DNA from: Bacteroidales bacterium | GTDB taxonomy: Bacteria; Bacteroidota; Bacteroidia; Bacteroidales; Porphyromonadaceae | Direction of reading: 5' to 3' | Length of the DNA stretch: 58,962 nt | Assembly: GCA_004555765.1 (NCBI GenBank) | Contig: SFHG01000005.1 | Location: forward strand, 1 to 58,962 | Shown here: positions 34,396 through 41,703 of the stretch, piece after piece | How the letters are laid out: each line of letters starts with the position of its first letter | Position numbering within the stretch: the first letter of the stretch is position 1 | Notes under the pieces: model-generated | The model's input: only the letters and a program-made list of their open reading frames with translations | Databases searched by the model: none | Told to the model about the DNA's origin: nothing | Made by a program: the position numbers and the translations under genes

Positions 34396-36531
34396 TCAGA
34401 TATCCTTGGTGTTTTTGAAACCGATGTTCAGACTGATGAAGAAGGTGCGCCCCGGAGTATAGGTGCCGAAGTTGTAGCCATAGGGATGGGTCTCTTTGTA
34501 ATCGAAGAGATTGTCTATGCCGGCAGTGAGCGAGCCGGAGAGATGCCACGGGAGGTCGAACTTGTGTACTGTCGTGAGGTTCCAGAGCACGTACCCCGCT
34601 GCCGTGCCGTAGTAGAAGTAGTACCTGTCACTCTGAAGTCTCGAAGAGAGAGATGCCGTGAGCCGGTATTTGTCGAAAGAGAAGTCTTGGGAAAATGTGA
34701 TCGTTCCCTTGTGTCTCGCGGAGCCATCGATGGGACGTTCGTCGATGATTACCCTACCTTTGCGCGAACTTTTCTTTGCGTCGTAGATACGGCTCCAAGT
34801 GTCGGTGAATACGTAGCCGAGGCTGAGGGTCGAGCCGCGCCAAGGCTTGTAGGAGAGGGTTGCTTCGATTTCGTTGATCTTGGCGGATTCACCGTTGGTG
34901 TACTGCATCGCGGCATCGAAAGAGGAGCCTTCGTCGCCGTTGAACTTGTCCGGCATTTTCACGGGGATAAGCTGGATCATATTACGGACGTCGTTGAAGG
35001 CGTAGCTGAGGTCGAAGGTGAGGTCTTTTATGGGGCGATAGGTTACCGCAGCCGAGTAGTAGTACGACGTCTGGGGTCGGAGGTCACGGTTGCCGAGGTA
35101 GAGTCTCAGCTTCCCCATCATCGGACGCTCATACTCGTAGAAGAGCTCCTTATTCGTCGGCGCTTTGAAACCGGTGGCAAAGGCGAGATTGATGCTGAGG
35201 GACTTCCAAGGCTCGTATCTCAGGGATATTTTGGGCGTGAGATGGCTGCCGAAGTTACCGTGGAAGACGTACCGCAAGCCCGTCGTGACTTGGAGCCCAT
35301 CCAATGCCATCCACTCGTCTTGGACGTAGGTGGCGAGGGTGTAACTGAGTGCGGAAGGCCTATTCATACGGGTCGGCGCCACGAGGTAGTCCGCTATGGC
35401 TTCGATGCCGGAAGAGAGGAGATGTTTGTCCGAGAGACGATTGACGGCTTTGGCGTGAAAGATGTACTGCTGCTGGTCGCTCTCTAAGGAAGAGGTGCCG
35501 GGGTCGTGGTAAAAGTAATCCGGCACATAGTGGATTCGTCCGTCGTCAAGGAGCTCTTCGCGCATCACTTCATCGAGATAGCGGAGATAATAGTCGTAGA
35601 AATACGCGTGCCTGCTCCAAGAGAAGTCGATGCTGTAGGTCTGTGACGAAGAGGGTGTGAAGACGGCTCCGAGAGCGGCATCTGCGTCGTTGTAGCGGAT
35701 GTGGTACATATTCAGGCGCGGCTCTCCCGGCTCGTGAAAGATGCGTTTGAGGTACCAAGATCCCGAAGCGATTACTTTCCACATTCGGTTAGGCGTCCAC
35801 TCGAGTTCCTCACTGATGCGGTGGTTAAAGTAGGCGCTGCTGGTCATCGTGGTGGAGTTTTCGTAGAGTCGGTCGCGGTAGAGTTCGAGGGTGGTATTCT
35901 GCCACCCGTCGCTCTTCTGGTAGGTGTAGCGCGTGGTGCTTTTGAAGTCTCCGAGGCGGAAGGCGAGCGTGTTGCTCTGCTTGAGTTCGCCGTAGGAGCC
36001 TACCCTTGTGGTGTTGAAAAAAGAGAGGCTTTTCGTGTCGTAGTCCTTGGTGATGACGTTGATGACGCCGGCTATGGCATCGGAGCCGTAGAGTGTGGAG
36101 GCGGCACCTTTGACGATCTCTATCTTACGGATCTGGGCGGGGTCGATCTTGGAGAGGTCGTTTTGCCCGCCGACGCCGCCGGTGAGTCTTTTGCCGTTGA
36201 CAAGGATGAGTATGTAGCTGTTGCTGAGTCCGCCGAGAGAGAGGCCTGCGCCCATGGCGCTCTGAGAAGAGTCAAAGGAGGGGGAGAGACGGGTCAGCAT
36301 CTCAGTGAGACTTGGTGCCGCGATGCTCTCTATCCGCTTTTGGGTCAGGAGTTCGGTCCGGACGGGTGCCGTACTGCTGTGGTGAACGGTGCCGCTTCCG
36401 GTGACGACGAACTCTTCCAACATCGTCTCTCCCTTGATGCTGTCGCGTGCCGCTTCCGGCTTCTGTGCAAGCAACGGCGCTGCACAGCCGATCGCCACCA
36501 TTAACGCCAAAAGGCGGTAAATGTGTGTCAT
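34396..36531 (-). CDS. TonB-dependent receptor, probably for cobalamin (BtuB-like)
   Basis: A 711-residue outer-membrane receptor: signal peptide ending near PLLAQ, plug domain (about residues 38-150) with EEFVVTGSG as TonB box region, ILILVNGKRLTGGVGG and EIVKGAASTLYGSDAIAGVINVITK, then a 22-strand barrel ending in the aromatic FISLNIGFKNTKDI. The call as corrinoid receptor rests on the cobalamin riboswitch in its 5' leader. It starts at ATG 36531 with GGAG 9 bp before, next to a CCTCC/GGAGG hairpin that may hide this site when ligand is bound. Confidence 0.88.
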   Translation of the reverse strand: MTHIYRLLALMVAIGCAAPLLAQKPEAARDSIKGETMLEEFVVTGSGTVHHSSTAPVRTELLTQKRIESIAAPSLTEMLTRLSPSFDSSQSAMGAGLSLGGLSNSYILILVNGKRLTGGVGGQNDLSKIDPAQIRKIEIVKGAASTLYGSDAIAGVINVITKDYDTKSLSFFNTTRVGSYGELKQSNTLAFRLGDFKSTTRYTYQKSDGWQNTTLELYRDRLYENSTTMTSSAYFNHRISEELEWTPNRMWKVIASGSWYLKRIFHEPGEPRLNMYHIRYNDADAALGAVFTPSSSQTYSIDFSWSRHAYFYDYYLRYLDEVMREELLDDGRIHYVPDYFYHDPGTSSLESDQQQYIFHAKAVNRLSDKHLLSSGIEAIADYLVAPTRMNRPSALSYTLATYVQDEWMALDGLQVTTGLRYVFHGNFGSHLTPKISLRYEPWKSLSINLAFATGFKAPTNKELFYEYERPMMGKLRLYLGNRDLRPQTSYYYSAAVTYRPIKDLTFDLSYAFNDVRNMIQLIPVKMPDKFNGDEGSSFDAAMQYTNGESAKINEIEATLSYKPWRGSTLSLGYVFTDTWSRIYDAKKSSRKGRVIIDERPIDGSARHKGTITFSQDFSFDKYRLTASLSSRLQSDRYYFYYGTAAGYVLWNLTTVHKFDLPWHLSGSLTAGIDNLFDYKETHPYGYNFGTYTPGRTFFISLNIGFKNTKDI

Positions 36532-36609
36532 AATTACTCCAAAAGACCTCCTTATGGAGGGGACTACGACGCCGGCTCGGTCCCGCGCGAAAAGCGTCAG
36601 TAAACGTTT
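36532..36609 (-). promoter_or_regulatory. expression platform between the riboswitch and the receptor gene
   Basis: On the minus strand CCTCC-ATAA-GGAGG forms a small hairpin directly before the ribosome-binding GGAG of the TonB receptor gene. The second GGAGG and the real site compete for similar pairing, fitting translational control by the upstream aptamer. Confidence 0.5.
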
Positions 36610-36820
36610 GCATAAGGCAGGTCTCCCGGCTTAGCTCTTCTCTCTTTCGCAACTGCCTTCCCAAAAGTCCCCTTCGGGTCTCTCAGTGGCACAATAGAAG
36701 TGTGCGAAAGCGGCGCACCCAAGGGCGCCAAAGCATCACGGTAGCGGGCACTGCCCCGGATTTGCACCGGGTTCCCTCTTCGCTCTCTTAGACTCAGACA
36801 GGGTAAGGGTAGCACCTTAT
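36610..36820 (-). ncRNA. cobalamin riboswitch
   Basis: On the minus strand the conserved parts appear in the right order: GGTGC near the 5' end, GGGAA-CCGGTG-AAATCC, CAGTGCCCGCTACCGTG, GCCACTG, GAAGGGGA and finally the B12 box AGCCGGGAGACCTGCC at about 36615-36633. It lies between a perfect promoter and the TonB receptor gene. It should switch the receptor and the CbiK-like gene off when cobalamin is plentiful. Confidence 0.95.
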
Positions 36821-36830
36821 GTTTCGAGGG

Positions 36831-36861
36831 CAAAAGTACCTATTTTTTTCTACAAACCAAA
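36831..36861 (-). promoter_or_regulatory. strong promoter of the riboswitch transcript
   Basis: On the minus strand TTTG (36861-36858), a 19-bp spacer, then TACTTTTG (36838-36831), a full match to the Bacteroidetes consensus. Confidence 0.75.
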
Positions 36862-37070
36862 TATAAGCTCCCCTTAAGAGACCGAAAAAGAGATGCGCAC
36901 ACCCGGCGCATCATACTGCACTGCACCCGTACTTATCTTTTGCGGTGCTTTTTTCTCTGTAGGCGAGAGACAATTAAACAAAAAGACCTTCACCTTGTTC
37001 TTTTTTTACAGCATCAGTGAGATGGCTGTGAGACATTCCCCGAATTATCCCATTAATGAACATCAGACAG
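36862..37070 (+). other. divergent intergenic region before the YceI gene
   Basis: Contains the upstream edge of the riboswitch promoter and, on the plus strand, a TTATCTTTTG stretch near 36930 that may be the promoter of the YceI gene. No gene is visible. Confidence 0.4.
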
Positions 37071-37745
37071 ATGAACACAAAGACCCTCTACCTTTCCCTC
37101 GTCGCCACCACGCTGCTCCTCGCTTCCTGTGGCGGAAAAGAGAACCAAAAGAGCGAAACGTCCACTTCGGCTGCACAAGAAGTCGCCACCGTTACCGATG
37201 CGGATGCCGTCACCCTTGCCATCGATCCCGCACAGAGCCTCGTAAACTGGGAGGGTGCCAAAGTCGTAGTAGACACGAAGCACGTCGGATCCCTCGGATT
37301 CCTCTCCGGCGAAGTCACAGGCAACGCCGCCACGGGGCAAATCCTTGGCGGCAGCTTCAAAGTGGATATGAATTCCCTCGTCAATTTCGACCAAAAGGGA
37401 GATATGAAGACGATGCTTGAGACCCATCTCAAGAGCGCCGACTTCTTCGATGTCGAAAAGTTTCCCACTTCCACTTTTGTAATCACCTCGACCGAGCAAC
37501 AAGCCGAAGAAGGGCGGTACAAAATTTCCGGAAACCTTACCATAAAGGATAAGACGAATAACATCGAGTTCTTTGCCACCCTCAGAGATGACGGTGCCAA
37601 GTACACCGCCGTAACCGACACCATCACCATAGACCGCACGAAGTGGGACATCGTCTACGGATCCGGTCAGGGTCTGAAAGAGCTTACCGACAAGGTCATC
37701 GCCGACCCAATCAGCTTCGTGGCCACCGTCGTGGCGCCCAAGTGA
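37071..37745 (+). CDS. YceI-family lipoprotein
   Basis: The start at ATG 37071 gives a neat lipoprotein signal ending in LLASC; ATG 37056 would add five residues. The 224-residue protein has the YceI lipocalin-like barrel: LAIDPAQSLVNWEGAKV at the N terminus, FLSGEVTGNAATGQILGGSFKVDMNSL, the HLKSADFFDVEKFPTSTFVIT block and TDTITIDRTKWDIVYGSG. YceI proteins bind isoprenoid or fatty-acid-like molecules in the periplasm. Nothing nearby shows which. The mRNA ends at a 16-bp hairpin that is part of array P. Confidence 0.92.
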   Translation: MNTKTLYLSLVATTLLLASCGGKENQKSETSTSAAQEVATVTDADAVTLAIDPAQSLVNWEGAKVVVDTKHVGSLGFLSGEVTGNAATGQILGGSFKVDMNSLVNFDQKGDMKTMLETHLKSADFFDVEKFPTSTFVITSTEQQAEEGRYKISGNLTIKDKTNNIEFFATLRDDGAKYTAVTDTITIDRTKWDIVYGSGQGLKELTDKVIADPISFVATVVAPK

Positions 37746-37762
37746 GCGGAGCACAAAAAATC

Positions 37763-37818
37763 GGTCTGACCGATGAAATGAAAAGACACGTACCGAGACT
37801 GAGTCGCGGGCACGTGTC
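37763..37818. repeat. 23-bp-period array P (3 units), within a terminator
   Basis: Cores at 37763 (GGTCTGACC, direct), 37785 (GACACGTACC, inverse, 22 later) and 37809 (GGCACGTGTC, direct, 24 later). The last two units form most of the hairpin that ends the YceI transcript. It is the most diverged and shortest array but keeps the same phase. Confidence 0.55.
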
Positions 37819-37829
37819 TTTTCATTTTT
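37776..37829 (+). terminator. strong bidirectional terminator after the YceI gene
   Basis: A perfect 16-bp stem, 37776-37791 with 37812-37827, with A-rich and T-rich ends, loop of 20 nt. Confidence 0.85.
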
Positions 37830-37913
37830 GAGACCCTCTTGCAAAGGTCTCTTCTGATCTCTTCTCCGCGTTTCTTCCGCAAGGGGGCGCATAACTTCCT
37901 CCAAACTAATCGC

Positions 37914-37921
37914 TACCTTTG
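37914..37921 (+). promoter_or_regulatory. -7 promoter element (TACCTTTG)
   Basis: TAnnTTTG match 33 bp before the MATE transporter ATG. Confidence 0.5.
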
Positions 37922-37953
37922 TAGGTGTAAAATCCGACATCCCTTTCTCCCCT

Positions 37954-39312
37954 ATGCCCGCAGCTCCCGACACCGCACCCAATCCCCATATAGACATCTC
38001 CGGCAGACACTTCCTGGCGCTCTCCGCGCCGGTCATGATCTCGTTTCTTGCCCAAAACCTCATCGGTATCGTCGACACCGCTTTCCTCAGCCGTCTGGGT
38101 GAAGTGGCACTGGGCGGCACGGCGATGGCCTCCTTGGTCTACTTCTGCATTTATACCATAGGCTTCGGTCTGGCGAGCGGGTCGCAGATCATCATCGGAC
38201 ACCGCTATGGTGCAGAGCGAAAAGGCGAGATCGGTCACATCCTGGGACAGAGCACGGTGCTGCTTGTGCTGATAGGTCTCGCGATCTCCGTCTTGTCCTG
38301 GCCTTTCGGCAAGTGGCTCTTCGGGGCATTGCTCTCCAGCAGCGAAGTGGCAGGCGCAGCCATAGCGTATTGGAACTGGCGTACGATAGGGTTTGTCTTC
38401 GCCTTTGCGGCCTCGTCGGTGCGCTCTTTCTTCGTCGGCACGGCGGACACCAAGGTACTTACTTACTCTTCCGTCGTGATGAGCGTCGTCAATATCCTCT
38501 TGGACTACGGGCTCATCTTCGGTAACCTCGGTCTCCCTGAGCTCGGGGTCAAAGGAGCCGCCATAGCGAGTGTCTTTGCCGAAGCGGCGGGGATGCTCTT
38601 TTATGTCCTGTACTTCCGACTGAGAGTGGACTTCCGGACTTACGGCATCACTACACGCGAGTTCCTAAGGTGGGATATCCCCTTGGTGAAGAACCTCTTC
38701 GACCTCTCCGTCTATCTGATGATGCAGGCTTTTTTGAGCCAATCGGTCTGGACGGTCTTCTTTTTCTTCATCGAGAGCCTGGGCGAAAGGGAGCTTGCCA
38801 TCGCGGCGATTATACGCTCCATCTATGTCCTTCTCTTCATACCCATCAATTCATACGGCACCGCAGTCCGCACCACCGTGAGCCATATCTTTGGGGCGGA
38901 GCGGATGGACCTGCTCCGTGCGTATCTGTGGAGGGGCGTGCGCCTCTCTCTGGGGACGGTACTCCTCATCGTCCTTGCCGTGAACCTCTTTCCGACCCCC
39001 ATCCTGAGTATCTTCAGTGACGACACGGGGCTCATCATGGATGCCGTGCCTTCTCTAAGGGTCGTTACGGTGGCGCTGACGGTGTGCAGCATCGGATCCG
39101 TCTTCTTCGCCTCCGTAGGCTCCACCGGTGCCACCAAGACAGTCTTCCTCATCGAGCTCGCGAGCATTATTTTTTACCTCTCCTATGCCGCCGTGATGGT
39201 CTACCTCTTCAGGGCTCCCGTATGGCTCTGCTTCACGGTGGAGATTTTTTACTACCTCTTGGTCGCCCTCCTCAGCATCCGCTACATCTACCGTGTCGCT
39301 CTGAGGCGATAG
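37954..39312 (+). CDS. MATE-family multidrug/sodium antiporter
   Basis: A 452-residue protein with twelve hydrophobic helices and the two-lobed MATE pattern: the ALSAPVMISFLAQNLIGIVDTAFLSRLGE start, where the family usually has APxxxxxLxxxxxxxxDxxFVG, and GFGLASGSQIIIGHRYGAERKGE. MATE proteins export organic cations or other compounds using a sodium or proton gradient; the DinF-like branch is a possible home. The substrate is unknown. The gene stands alone, with its own promoter. Array I starts 4 nt after the stop. Confidence 0.93.
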   Translation: MPAAPDTAPNPHIDISGRHFLALSAPVMISFLAQNLIGIVDTAFLSRLGEVALGGTAMASLVYFCIYTIGFGLASGSQIIIGHRYGAERKGEIGHILGQSTVLLVLIGLAISVLSWPFGKWLFGALLSSSEVAGAAIAYWNWRTIGFVFAFAASSVRSFFVGTADTKVLTYSSVVMSVVNILLDYGLIFGNLGLPELGVKGAAIASVFAEAAGMLFYVLYFRLRVDFRTYGITTREFLRWDIPLVKNLFDLSVYLMMQAFLSQSVWTVFFFFIESLGERELAIAAIIRSIYVLLFIPINSYGTAVRTTVSHIFGAERMDLLRAYLWRGVRLSLGTVLLIVLAVNLFPTPILSIFSDDTGLIMDAVPSLRVVTVALTVCSIGSVFFASVGSTGATKTVFLIELASIIFYLSYAAVMVYLFRAPVWLCFTVEIFYYLLVALLSIRYIYRVALRR

Positions 39313-39315
39313 TTT

Positions 39316-39395
39316 TGCACGAACCGGGAAGAAATTTCCGGCCTGTACCTTTAGGGGAAAAGGTATAGACCGAAATGAATTTTTTGGCCTGTACC
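39316..39395. repeat. 23-bp-period array I (4 units)
   Basis: Cores at 39316 (inverse, degenerate), 39340 (direct), 39362 (inverse) and 39386 (direct), with the predicted 24-22-24 spacing. The third and fourth units are complementary and form a hairpin (AGGTATAGACC with GGCCTGTACCT). Confidence 0.75.
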
Positions 39396-39438
39396 TCGTC
39401 CCGAAGGATGAGGGAGTCTGTTCTCGTCACGAGATCAT

Positions 39439-39453
39439 TCCGCAAATTGCGGA
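39439..39453. promoter_or_regulatory. perfect palindrome TCCGCAA-A-TTGCGGA, candidate operator
   Basis: A 7-bp perfect inverted repeat around one base, placed 8 bp before the -7 element at 39462, i.e. in the -33 to spacer zone of the decarboxylase promoter. A dimeric repressor or activator site is likely. Confidence 0.5.
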
Positions 39454-39461
39454 TATTTTGG

Positions 39462-39469
39462 TACTTTTG
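39462..39469 (+). promoter_or_regulatory. -7 promoter element (TACTTTTG)
   Basis: TAnnTTTG match 84 bp before the decarboxylase start, with the palindromic operator candidate immediately upstream. Confidence 0.5.
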
Positions 39470-39552
39470 GAAGGGAGCTTTTAAGAAACTGCTCATACGC
39501 AACAGGAAAACCATAAAAATAAAAGAACCATCATATATAAAGACTTAAACCT

Positions 39553-40929
39553 GTGGGTATCAAGAAAAGTAAAGTATGGGGCGATGAGTCACGGGCTGTG
39601 GATCTCGCACTTTCGTGGGCCAAAGAACACACCGTCAGCGGTGGCGACCCGAAAACCACATTCCGCCCTGCCGAAGAACTCTACCAGGAGGTCGGGGAGA
39701 CTATTACGCCTGAGGGATTGGGAGCTGACGAGGCCATCCGTATCTACAACGACATCCTCAAGCCTGCCACACGCTCAAGCGATGACCCGATGATGCTCTC
39801 CTTCATTCCCGGCGCGCCGACGCGTTCGGCGGTCGCTTTCGATACAGCCGTCTCCGCAGCCAACGTCTTCGGGGGTATGTGGGAAATGGGTGCAGGAGCT
39901 ATCTTTGCTGAAAATCAGGTCATAGACTGGATCAAGTCCCTCTTGAAGTGGCCCGCTTCGGCCAAGGGAACTTTTGTCTCCGGGGGAACCCTCGGTAACC
40001 TCGCGGCCCTCGCGACGGCGAGGCACACTGCGCAGGAGGAATGGAATGCCCTCGGACGCTTCCAAAACGGTCGTCCCCTCACCGGCTTCAAGCTGGCCTG
40101 CGCTTCCACGGCACACTCCTCCGTGCGTGCCGTCGCCACGGTTCTGGACGTGGAGGTGGTCACGGTGCCTGTGGACGAAAGGGGACACCTCACAGGTGAT
40201 GCAGTCGCCCATGCACTGGACGAAAACCCCGGTGTCTTCGCTGTCGTCTGCTCCACGGGTACCACGAACTCCGGTATCATCGACGATGTGGCGGACATCG
40301 TCAAGGCCGCGCACGAAAGGGGCGTCTGGGTACACGCCGATGGTGCCTACGGGGGTGCCGGCCTTGCGGCTCCGAGTGTACGCGGGAAGTACAGAGGCAT
40401 TGAAGAGGTCGACTCCTTCATCGTCGACCCGCACAAGTGGCTCTTTGCCCCCTACGACTGTTGTGCCGTACTCTATAGAAAGCCGGAGTATGCAAGGCGC
40501 ACTTTCTCCCAACACGCCGAGTACCTCGACCTCACCCAGTCCTCCGTCGACCCCTCTGATTTCGCCCTCCATCTCTCAAGGCGGACGCGGGGGTTGCCTC
40601 TGTGGTACTCTCTCGTCACCCATGGGACGAAGAAGTACACCGAGGCCATAGAGCTTGCACTCGGTTATGCGCGTAAGACCGCCGGTTACATCAAGAAGAG
40701 CGACCATCTCGAATTGATTATGGAACCCGAGCTCTCCGTCGTCGTCTTCCGCCGGAAAGGATGGACAGACCGGCAATACAAGGAGTGGAGCAACCGCCTT
40801 GCCAAAGCAGGTGACCTCCTTTGCATCCCCACCAAACACGATGGAGAGACCGTCCTAAGGCTCGCTTTCGTCAATCCGGACACTGATGTCGATCAGGTCA
40901 TCCACCTTTTGGACACTACGATGAAATAA
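39553..40929 (+). CDS. group II pyridoxal-phosphate-dependent decarboxylase
   Basis: A 458-residue enzyme starting at GTG 39553, since no ATG occurs before the conserved region. PLP-binding features are clear: FVSGGTLGNLAALATAR, ASTAHSSVRAVATVL, HADGAYGGAGLA and the Lys in VDPHKWLFAPYDC that binds the cofactor. It belongs with glutamate, aromatic-amino-acid and diaminobutyrate decarboxylases and sphingosine-phosphate-lyase-like proteins. The substrate cannot be named. The gene is alone, with a palindromic site at its promoter, so expression is probably conditional. Confidence 0.87.
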   Translation: MGIKKSKVWGDESRAVDLALSWAKEHTVSGGDPKTTFRPAEELYQEVGETITPEGLGADEAIRIYNDILKPATRSSDDPMMLSFIPGAPTRSAVAFDTAVSAANVFGGMWEMGAGAIFAENQVIDWIKSLLKWPASAKGTFVSGGTLGNLAALATARHTAQEEWNALGRFQNGRPLTGFKLACASTAHSSVRAVATVLDVEVVTVPVDERGHLTGDAVAHALDENPGVFAVVCSTGTTNSGIIDDVADIVKAAHERGVWVHADGAYGGAGLAAPSVRGKYRGIEEVDSFIVDPHKWLFAPYDCCAVLYRKPEYARRTFSQHAEYLDLTQSSVDPSDFALHLSRRTRGLPLWYSLVTHGTKKYTEAIELALGYARKTAGYIKKSDHLELIMEPELSVVVFRRKGWTDRQYKEWSNRLAKAGDLLCIPTKHDGETVLRLAFVNPDTDVDQVIHLLDTTMK

Positions 40930-40935
40930 AAAAGA

Positions 40936-41015
40936 GACACGGATCGAAATTATTTTTTCGGTTCGTGTCTCGTCTGATGCTTGGTCTGTGACGGGAAAAC
41001 TTTTCGGTCTGTACC
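40936..41015. repeat. 23-bp-period array J (4 units)
   Basis: Cores at 40936 (inverse), 40960, 40983 and 41006 (direct). The first two form a long A/T-capped hairpin (GAGACACG with CGTGTCTC) starting 5 nt past the decarboxylase stop, probably its terminator. Confidence 0.78.
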
Positions 41016-41057
41016 TCCGGAAGGGGAGCCGGTGTAAGGTGTATTCGGAAAAAACGG

Positions 41058-41065
41058 TATCTTTA
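41058..41065 (+). promoter_or_regulatory. -7 promoter element (TATCTTTA)
   Basis: Near-match to TAnnTTTG, 58 bp before the barrel protein ATG. Confidence 0.45.
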
Positions 41066-41122
41066 CGCCGGTTAAACGGCACTATTTTTTAATTCACACT
41101 TTAGATTAGAGTCAGAAAATCC

Positions 41123-41650
41123 ATGAAGAAAATCCTTCTCGCGTTGGCAACCGTTTTCGTCGGTCTTGCCTCTTACAGTGCATCGGCTCAGAATGTGGTC
41201 GAGCGTGGTACTAACGTGGTCAACCTCGGTGTTGGTCTAAACTCCGCCCACTCGGATAACCTCTTTACCGTCGTCGGCAGCTGGGACTACGGCGTAGTGG
41301 GCAACCTATGGGATGCAAACAGCGCCCTTACGCTTGGAGCCCAAGGCGCCTTCTCTACCAGCAGCCATATGAACGCATTTTCCATCGGTCCCACGGTCGG
41401 CCTCCACTACCATTTCATCCCTCAGCTTGACACGTACCTCCGCTTGATGCTCGGTTACTCCAACTGGATGTACAAAGATCGCGACCTCAATGACGCTGCC
41501 AAGGCTGTCGGTGTGCGTAACAGCGATGGCGGTTTCGGTTGGAACCTCGCCCTCGGTACACGCTATATGTTCACGCAGAACATCGGCGCTTTTGTCGAAG
41601 TGGGCTACGGTATATCGGTGGCTAACGTCGGCGTCTCCTTCAAGTTCTGA
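41123..41650 (+). CDS. small outer-membrane beta-barrel protein
   Basis: A 175-residue protein with a signal peptide ending in SYSASAQ and a repeated amphipathic-strand pattern (VNLGVGLNSAHS, SALTLGAQGAFS, GPTVGLHYHFI, LRLMLGYSNWMY, GWNLALGTRYMF, AFVEVGYGIS) ending in the C-terminal Phe of VGVSFKF. This predicts an eight-stranded barrel of the OmpW/OmpX-like size class. It has no lipobox. Function is unknown; it is likely abundant given its strong-looking leader and single-gene transcript. Confidence 0.8.
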   Translation: MKKILLALATVFVGLASYSASAQNVVERGTNVVNLGVGLNSAHSDNLFTVVGSWDYGVVGNLWDANSALTLGAQGAFSTSSHMNAFSIGPTVGLHYHFIPQLDTYLRLMLGYSNWMYKDRDLNDAAKAVGVRNSDGGFGWNLALGTRYMFTQNIGAFVEVGYGISVANVGVSFKF

Positions 41651-41703
41651 CCCCTTTTGCCGGTTTCGGCAGGGTCTCCTTTTCCTAAGGGAACAAGGGG
41701 AGA

